A DNA stretch of 12,079 nt, taken from assembly GCA_946478915.1 (NCBI GenBank), contig CAMLER010000081.1, positions 1 to 12,079 of the forward strand, read 5' to 3'. The number at the start of each line of letters is the position of its first letter. The first letter of the stretch is position 1. Below are positions 7,396 through 12,079 of the stretch, piece by piece. The notes under the pieces are model-generated. The model saw only the letters and a list, made by a program, of their open reading frames with translations, ran no database searches and had not been told where the DNA came from. The DNA comes from an uncultured Chryseolinea sp. Its GTDB lineage: Bacteria > Bacteroidota > Bacteroidia > Cytophagales > Cyclobacteriaceae. Made by a program: the position numbers and the translations under genes.

Positions 7396-9133
7396 GACTG
7401 CAACTGAATCTGCCAAGGCGGAGCAGTCGACAAAAAAAATATCCGGATCAGAAATTCTGCTCCGATGCCTGGTGGAAGAACAGGTTGACAAAATATTTGG
7501 TTATCCGGGCGGCGCAATCATGCCAATATATGATGCGTTGTTCCATTATGCTGACCGACTCAACCATATACTCGTACGCCATGAGCAGGGAGCGATCCAC
7601 GCAGCACAGGGTTTTGCCCGGGTAACGGGAAGGCCAGGCGTCGTATTTGCAACGTCGGGACCTGGAGCGACCAACCTCGTGACGGGGCTCGCAGATGCAT
7701 TGATAGATTCGACACCGTTGGTTTGTATAACGGGACAGGTATTTGCGCATCTGTTGGGTACGGATGCTTTCCAGGAAACAGATGTGATCAATACAACGAT
7801 TCCCGTAACGAAGTGGAATATCCAGGTAACTGAAGCAAAGGACATTGCTCCTGCCGTCGCGAAAGCATTCTATATCGCGCGTACCGGTCGCCCGGGTCCG
7901 GTTCTGGTTGACATCACGAAGAATGCGCAGAATGAAATTATCGATGCACCGCAGTACACGAAGTGCGAAAGCATCCGCACGTACAAGCCAAAACCAGTAT
8001 TGCAAAATGACCAGGTAGAAGCAGCGGCTAAAATGATCAACGCGGCCAAACGACCGTACATCCTGGCGGGTCAGGGAATTTTATTATCCGATGCAACAAA
8101 AGAGCTTGTGGCTTTTGCCGAAAAGACAGGAATTCCGGTAGCCTGTACGTTGCTCGGCCTGGGCGCTATTCCAGCCGACCATCCAAACTATGTAGGTTTC
8201 CTGGGAATGCATGGAAATTATGGTCCCAATATCAATACGAATGAATGCGATCTGCTCATTGCAATTGGGATGCGATTTGACGATCGGGTGACAGGAAACG
8301 TCAACAAGTATGCGAAACAGGCAAAAGTAGTTCACATAGAAATCGACAAAGCGGAGATCCACAAGATCATCAAGGCCGATGTGGCAGTTCATGCCGACGC
8401 TAAGGAGGCTTTACAGTCTTTGATAAAAAAATGCAATAAGAACAATCATGCGGAATGGATTGAGTCTTTTACAAAACTCAATGCTATAGAATACGAAAAA
8501 GTGACGAAGGATGAATTCAATCCTCCTGGTATACTGACGATGGGAGAAGTGATCAATCACCTTTCTATTGCAACCAACGGTGAAGCTATTGTGGTTACCG
8601 ACGTGGGTCAGCACCAGATGACCACTTCTCGTTATTATAAATACAAAGAACCGAGGACCAACGTTACCTCTGGCGGTGCCGGTACAATGGGATTTGCTTT
8701 GCCCGCAGCCCTGGGTGCCAAACTGGGTATTCCTGAAAAGGAAGTCGTCGCGGTTATAGGCGACGGCGGCTATCAGATGACGGTGCAGGAATTAGGAACG
8801 ATTATGCAATACAAGATTCCGGTAAAGATACTTGTGTTGAATAATAACTTCCTGGGAATGGTTCGCCAGTGGCAGCAACTCTTTCATGAGAAGCGATATT
8901 CTTTCACCGAAATGGCAAACCCTGACTTCGTAAAGCTTGCTGAAGCTTACAATATCCCAGCCCGAAAGGTTGAAAAGAGAGAAGATCTTCAATCTGCTAT
9001 CCAGGAAATGCTTGATGCAAAAACTCCGTATTTCCTTGAAGCAGTCGTCGGCAAAGAGGACTGTGTATTTCCGATGGTACCTGCCGGGGCAGGAGTCGCC
9101 GAAGTTCTATTGGAAGTGCCAAAGAAAAAATAA
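7370..9133 (+). CDS. ilvB: Acetolactate (acetohydroxyacid) synthase large subunit
   Basis: A 587-residue ThDP-dependent catalytic subunit that condenses pyruvate with a second pyruvate or with 2-oxobutanoate, the first common step. The ThDP-activating glutamate is E72 in [16 protein letters not shown]. The FAD and middle domain spans about 200-380, with GMHGNYGPN near 279. The ThDP/Mg2+ motif runs from GDGGYQM (464-470) to NNN (491-493), followed by [15 protein letters not shown] 7370 is the only plausible start: conserved homology begins around residue 24 ([16 protein letters not shown]), so the first 20-odd polar residues are a short extra tail. The start lies inside the ilvD end (26-base overlap), which points to translational coupling. 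It needs its small subunit, encoded next, for full activity. Confidence 0.97.
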   Translation: MDALLTKTKTATESAKAEQSTKKISGSEILLRCLVEEQVDKIFGYPGGAIMPIYDALFHYADRLNHILVRHEQGAIHAAQGFARVTGRPGVVFATSGPGATNLVTGLADALIDSTPLVCITGQVFAHLLGTDAFQETDVINTTIPVTKWNIQVTEAKDIAPAVAKAFYIARTGRPGPVLVDITKNAQNEIIDAPQYTKCESIRTYKPKPVLQNDQVEAAAKMINAAKRPYILAGQGILLSDATKELVAFAEKTGIPVACTLLGLGAIPADHPNYVGFLGMHGNYGPNINTNECDLLIAIGMRFDDRVTGNVNKYAKQAKVVHIEIDKAEIHKIIKADVAVHADAKEALQSLIKKCNKNNHAEWIESFTKLNAIEYEKVTKDEFNPPGILTMGEVINHLSIATNGEAIVVTDVGQHQMTTSRYYKYKEPRTNVTSGGAGTMGFALPAALGAKLGIPEKEVVAVIGDGGYQMTVQELGTIMQYKIPVKILVLNNNFLGMVRQWQQLFHEKRYSFTEMANPDFVKLAEAYNIPARKVEKREDLQSAIQEMLDAKTPYFLEAVVGKEDCVFPMVPAGAGVAEVLLEVPKKK

Positions 9134-9162
9134 CTGGAACAGAGAGATTTTAATATTTAGTT

Positions 9163-9456
9163 ATGAAACAGAATTTCACACTTCAGATTACGGCAGACAA
9201 CAACTTCTCAATTCTCAACAGAATTGTGAATGTATTGAACCGTAGAAGAGTTCGAATAAAAAAGCTGATCGCTCATGAAAATGAAGAAGATTTCATGAAA
9301 GGCGACGCAATCTTGTTGGTTTACACAACGTCTGACCTGATGGAAAAGGTAAAACACCAACTGGAGAAGCTTATCGAAGTAGAGCAAGCTGAATACTTCG
9401 CAGGTAGCGACGTGTATTTTGAATTGAGCAACCGTTCGAACAAGAAGGTGGCGTAG
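9163..9456 (+). CDS. ilvN: Acetolactate synthase small subunit, short single-ACT form
   Basis: A 97-residue ACT-domain protein, identified by its place between ilvB and ilvC and by the pattern FTLQITADNNFSILNRIVNVL...RIKKLIA...LEKLIEVEQAEYF, which aligns with the N-terminal ACT domain of IlvH/IlvN. The C-terminal domain of the usual 160-180-residue subunits is absent. Only 41 bases separate it from ilvC, so this is not a frameshift artefact. By length it resembles E. coli IlvN or IlvM. Aligned with E. coli IlvH, the valine-pocket positions Gly14 and Asn29 become Ser and Arg, while Asn11 is kept. Its regulatory response to valine may therefore be weak or absent; this is inference. It starts 29 bases after ilvB. 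Confidence 0.9.
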   Translation: MKQNFTLQITADNNFSILNRIVNVLNRRRVRIKKLIAHENEEDFMKGDAILLVYTTSDLMEKVKHQLEKLIEVEQAEYFAGSDVYFELSNRSNKKVA

Positions 9457-9497
9457 TAAATTATAAGAAGAACAAAAACTAAAAAACTAAACATATT

Positions 9498-10568
9498 ATG
9501 GCAAAGATCAATTTTGGAGGCACTATAGAAGAAGTGGTTACCCGCGAAGAATTCCCGATGGAAAAGGCGCTCGACATTTTAAAGAACGAGACCATTGCCA
9601 TCATCGGATACGGCGTACAAGGACCAGCGCAAGGATTAAACCTCCGCGACAATGGTTTCAAAGTAATTGTCGGCCAGCGCAAGAACTCCAAAACATGGGA
9701 CAAAGCCGTTGACCATGGATGGGTTCCCGGCGAAACGTTGTTCGATATTGAAGAAGCTGCAAAGCGTGGAACTATCCTGCAGTTCCTGCTTTCTGACGCT
9801 GGTCAGATCGCATTGTGGCCTACCATCAAGCCATATCTGACAAAAGGAAAGACACTTTACTTCTCTCACGGTTTCGGTATAACATTTAAAGAACAAACGG
9901 GTATCATCCCTCCTGCCGATGTCGATGTGATCCTGGCTGCGCCTAAAGGATCCGGTACTTCAGTAAGAAGATTATTCTTGCAAGGAAAAGGTATCAACTC
10001 AAGCTACGCCGTGTTCCAGGATGCCAGCGGAAATGCAAAGGAAAAAGCGATCGCGCTTGGGATTGGATTGGGTTCCGGATATTTGTTCGAAACAGATTTC
10101 AAGAAAGAAGTATATTCTGATTTAACCGGCGAACGCGGAACCCTGATGGGTGCCATAGCAGGAATCTTCGAAGCACAGTACGAAGTACTCCGCGCTAATG
10201 GACATTCGCCATCAGAAGCCTTTAACGAAACTGTCGAAGAGCTTACTCAAAGTCTGATGCCGCTTGTAGCTGAAAATGGAATGGACTGGATGTATGCTAA
10301 CTGTTCGACTACTGCTCAACGAGGTGCGCTTGACTGGAAAAAGAAATTCAAAGCAGCGACACTTCCTGTTTTCCAGGAACTCTATAAAAGTGTAGCATCG
10401 GGTCAGGAAGCAAAACGTACCATCGAAACTTGCAGCAAGCCCGACTATCGCGAAAAACTTGCGGAAGAATTAAAAGAAGTTCGTGAAAGCGAACTGTGGC
10501 AGGCAGGAGCCGCTGTGCGCAAGCTGAGACCTGAGAAGGCTACGGTAGAGGCAAGCATGATCAACTAA
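9498..10568 (+). CDS. ilvC: Ketol-acid reductoisomerase (class I type)
   Basis: A 356-residue enzyme that isomerises and reduces acetolactate or acetohydroxybutyrate to the 2,3-dihydroxy acids, with Mg2+ and NAD(P)H, in the cytosol. The N-terminal Rossmann domain carries GYGVQGPAQG (37-46) and the cofactor loop GQRKNSKTWDKA (59-70), where K62 and S64 could bind the 2'-phosphate of NADPH. SHGFG (123-127) and APKGSG (148-153) supply the catalytic His and Lys. The helical domain has one knotted copy with metal ligands D208, E212, E244 and E248, the single-repeat class I arrangement, and not the duplicated class II form of E. coli (about 490 residues). It is slightly longer than typical class I enzymes. 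The 41-base gap from ilvN is A-rich and lacks a Shine-Dalgarno sequence. It is the last gene of the compact cluster before a repeat-rich spacer. Confidence 0.96.
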   Translation: MAKINFGGTIEEVVTREEFPMEKALDILKNETIAIIGYGVQGPAQGLNLRDNGFKVIVGQRKNSKTWDKAVDHGWVPGETLFDIEEAAKRGTILQFLLSDAGQIALWPTIKPYLTKGKTLYFSHGFGITFKEQTGIIPPADVDVILAAPKGSGTSVRRLFLQGKGINSSYAVFQDASGNAKEKAIALGIGLGSGYLFETDFKKEVYSDLTGERGTLMGAIAGIFEAQYEVLRANGHSPSEAFNETVEELTQSLMPLVAENGMDWMYANCSTTAQRGALDWKKKFKAATLPVFQELYKSVASGQEAKRTIETCSKPDYREKLAEELKEVRESELWQAGAAVRKLRPEKATVEASMIN

Positions 10569-10570
10569 TT

Positions 10571-10669
10571 GGTTCCCGATTGTTATCGGGACGGTGATCG
10601 GTTCCCGATAGCTATCGGGACGGTAAACGGCAATCGGTGATCGGTTCCCGATAGCCATCGGGACGGTGC
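10571..10669. repeat. Three REP-like CCCGATAGC palindromic repeats
   Basis: Three copies of a unit GGTTCCCGAT-n4-ATCGGGACGGT start at 10571, 10600 and 10643. The hairpins are at 10574-10591 (loop TGTT), 10603-10620 (TCCCGATAGCTATCGGGA, a perfect 18-base palindrome) and 10646-10663 (loop AGCC). Copies 1 and 2 are 29 bases apart. Copies 2 and 3 are 43 apart because 14 extra bases are inserted. I recall similar palindromes scattered through intergenic DNA of Bacteroidota, but could not search. They could act as RNA stabilisers at the ilvC 3' end. Confidence 0.8.
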
Positions 10670-10740
10670 TGACTTAACGAGTGGAGGTAGTAGCAAAATT
10701 ATCTGCTGCCTCTTGACTTGTCAAAAGAGCAATCAAGTGC

Positions 10741-10874
10741 TTCACCACAAAGACAAGGAGACACGGAGATAATAAGGATTAAGATTTGAAGAATACATTT
10801 CTTATCAAAATATAAGACACATCAGATTCGCAGACAACAAAGTTTTCTTTGTGCCTCTGTGTCTCTGTGGTGAA
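10741..10874. repeat. Imperfect inverted repeat pair, MITE-like
   Basis: The left arm 10741-10768 (begins TTCACCACAAAGACA) and the reverse complement of the right arm 10847-10874 (begins TTCACCACAGAGACA) match at 22 of 28 positions without gaps. They enclose 78 bases of AT-rich DNA that codes for nothing visible. The arm belongs to the CACCACAGAGACACAGAG type that I recall as a widespread intergenic repeat in many bacteria. It is either a small non-autonomous element with terminal inverted repeats or two oppositely placed dispersed repeats. No target-site duplication is obvious. The right arm ends 11 bases before the ilvA start. Confidence 0.65.
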
Positions 10875-10885
10875 AAATTTAAACA

Positions 10886-12079
10886 ATGTCCTCCACTATA
10901 AAAGAATTCAATCTGGATATCAACGCAGCGGCTGAGGCACTCAAGTCTGTTGCGCTCAAGACTCCACTGCAGTTTCACCGGAAGCTGTCCGAAAAATTCG
11001 GCGCGGAAATTTATTTGAAGCGCGAGGATTTACAAGTCGTCCGCTCTTACAAGATCAGAGGGGCATACAATCTGATCCAGAGTCTGAATGAAGATCAGCG
11101 AAAGCGCGGAGTTGTTTGTGCCAGTGCCGGCAACCATGCACAGGGCGTGGCATTTTCTTGTAAGCATCTAAATATCCGCGGGGTGATCTACATGCCGGCC
11201 ATTACACCCAAGCAAAAGATCAACCAGGTGAAAATGTTCGGCGGGAACAACATAGAAATCGTTCTTATCGGTGATACATTTGATGAATGCCAGGCACACG
11301 CGCTTGAATTTACAGAGCTGAATGACATGGTGTTCATTCCTCCGTTCGATCATCTCAAAGTGATCGAGGGACAGGGCACTGTTGGGAAAGAGATCTTGGA
11401 TGAACTATCCAACATAGATTACATTTTTGTTCCAATCGGTGGCGGCGGACTCTGTGCCGGAGTAGGAAATTATTTCAAATTGCTTTCACCTCAAACAAAA
11501 ATTGTTGGTGTCGAACCACAGGGAGCCCCTTCCATGAAAAAAGCATTGGAGGCTGGCAAGCCAGTAGTGCTGGAAAAGATACAGCGGTTTGTGGATGGTG
11601 CATCTGTAAAGAAGGTGGGTGATATAACTTTTGCTCTTTGCAAGGATGTGTTGTCGGATATGTTATTGGTTCCTGAAGGAAAGGCCAGCACAACAATCCT
11701 ACAGCTTTATAACGAAGATGCCATTGTAGCGGAGCCTGCGGGTGCGCTTGCAATTGCTGCCCTTGATCAATATGGAGAACAGATCAAAGGGAAGAGAGTA
11801 GTTTGTATCCTCAGCGGCGGAAATAATGACATCGATCGCATGCAGGAGATCAAAGAAAGATCTCTTTTGTATGAAGGGCTGAAGCATTATTTCATTGTTC
11901 GTTTTGCACAACGTCCCGGGGCCTTGAAAGAATTTGTCAATCATATTCTTGGACCTAACGATGACATTGTGAGGTTTGAGTTCATCCAAAAGAATAATAA
12001 AGAAAGCGGTCCTGCTTTGATTGGTATCGAAGTAAAATCAAAGGACGACTTTAACGCACTGATTACACGCATGGATAGT
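10886..12079 (+). CDS. ilvA: Threonine ammonia-lyase (threonine dehydratase), 3' partial
   Basis: The frame is open from ATG 10886 to the window end, giving 398 residues without a stop. It is a PLP enzyme of fold type II that converts threonine to 2-oxobutanoate and ammonia, the committed step of isoleucine synthesis. Motifs: the Schiff-base lysine K56 in VRSYKIRGAYN, SAGNHAQG (80-87), the phosphate-binding PIGGGGLCAG (183-192), and the SGGNND segment (310-315) contacting the PLP nitrogen. From about residue 334, the segment HYFIVRFAQRPGALKEF begins a single ACT-like regulatory domain. Full-length relatives of the short, single-regulatory-domain type are about 410-420 residues, so only the last 10-20 residues are missing. 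E. coli-type IlvA (514 residues) has two such domains. The regulatory domain argues for the biosynthetic rather than the catabolic enzyme, as does the location behind ilvC. Confidence 0.94.
   Translation, partial: MSSTIKEFNLDINAAAEALKSVALKTPLQFHRKLSEKFGAEIYLKREDLQVVRSYKIRGAYNLIQSLNEDQRKRGVVCASAGNHAQGVAFSCKHLNIRGVIYMPAITPKQKINQVKMFGGNNIEIVLIGDTFDECQAHALEFTELNDMVFIPPFDHLKVIEGQGTVGKEILDELSNIDYIFVPIGGGGLCAGVGNYFKLLSPQTKIVGVEPQGAPSMKKALEAGKPVVLEKIQRFVDGASVKKVGDITFALCKDVLSDMLLVPEGKASTTILQLYNEDAIVAEPAGALAIAALDQYGEQIKGKRVVCILSGGNNDIDRMQEIKERSLLYEGLKHYFIVRFAQRPGALKEFVNHILGPNDDIVRFEFIQKNNKESGPALIGIEVKSKDDFNALITRMDS

Larger units (their letters stand above)
10569..10885 (+). other. Repeat-rich intergenic region between ilvC and ilvA
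   Basis: A 317-base spacer without a gene. It holds three CCCGAT-type palindromes (10571-10669), a stretch with only weak secondary structure (about 10680-10740, including a GAGGTAG/CTGCCTC stem with one G-T pair at about 10684-10712), and an inverted repeat pair (10741-10874). No hairpin is followed by a T-run, so no convincing terminator separates ilvC from ilvA. I see no clear promoter for ilvA. Read-through from the ilv operon is possible. Confidence 0.7.

Noticed and set aside
7448..8005. 185-codon antisense open frame inside ilvB
   Set aside because: A shadow of the ilvB coding strand, with Cys/Arg-rich composition typical of antisense translation.
8937..9245. 102-codon forward frame spanning the end of ilvB and the start of ilvN
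   Set aside because: It overlaps two clearly real genes in another frame and has no family resemblance.
9163..9497. Frameshift truncating a longer ilvN
   Set aside because: Only 41 bases lie between the ilvN stop and the ilvC start, too few for a lost C-terminal domain. The short form is genuine or the result of an older deletion.
10571..10669. Possible CRISPR array from the three regularly placed repeats
   Set aside because: The repeats are short palindromes with spacings of 29 and 43 bases and related rather than unique spacers. There are no cas genes.
10591..10669. Palindromes as the ilvC transcription terminator
   Set aside because: The hairpins are followed by ACGGT and not by a run of T residues, so intrinsic termination is not supported.

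Overview
The window looks like a chromosomal segment of a member of the Bacteroidota. All gene calls lie on the + strand. Almost no start codon has a Shine-Dalgarno sequence in front of it. The few recognisable promoter-like boxes resemble the Bacteroidetes TAnnTTTG element. The protein families fit too: a class I-type KARI, a single-ACT threonine dehydratase and an AraC-type regulator. I cannot place it below phylum with confidence; Cytophagales or Chitinophagales is a guess.

Layout. Positions 1-338 hold the C-terminal DNA-binding half of an AraC-family regulator, cut by the window edge. Positions 440-3073 hold an apparent two-gene transport unit: a CPA1-type Na+/H+ antiporter and, 6 bases later, a bestrophin-family anion channel. 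Positions 3180-4481 encode a class I/II PLP aminotransferase of unassigned specificity. The rest of the window is a branched-chain amino acid locus. It starts with a regulatory leader (about 4570-4783), followed by ilvE, ilvD, ilvB, ilvN and ilvC (4812-10568). A 317-base repeat-rich spacer follows, and then ilvA, which runs off the right edge.

How the genes work together. IlvA makes 2-oxobutanoate from threonine. IlvB/IlvN condense pyruvate with pyruvate or 2-oxobutanoate. IlvC and IlvD carry the products to the 2-oxo acids, and IlvE transaminates these to valine, isoleucine and (from the leucine branch, not seen here) leucine. Every common Ile/Val enzyme is therefore present.

Most interesting region. 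The spacer before ilvE contains an unannotated 39-codon ORF (4606-4725). It has a run of 12 codons of which 11 are Leu, Ile or Val, and 21 bases later comes a 12-bp GC-rich hairpin with a T-rich tail, 30-odd bases before ilvE. A GGGGCG segment at the end of the small ORF can pair with the 5' arm of that hairpin. This is the architecture of ribosome-mediated transcription attenuation, as in the enterobacterial ilv leader. Secondary points are a very short IlvN that has lost residues of the valine pocket, a family of CCCGATAGC-type palindromes that the attenuator hairpin resembles, and a MITE-like inverted repeat before ilvA.
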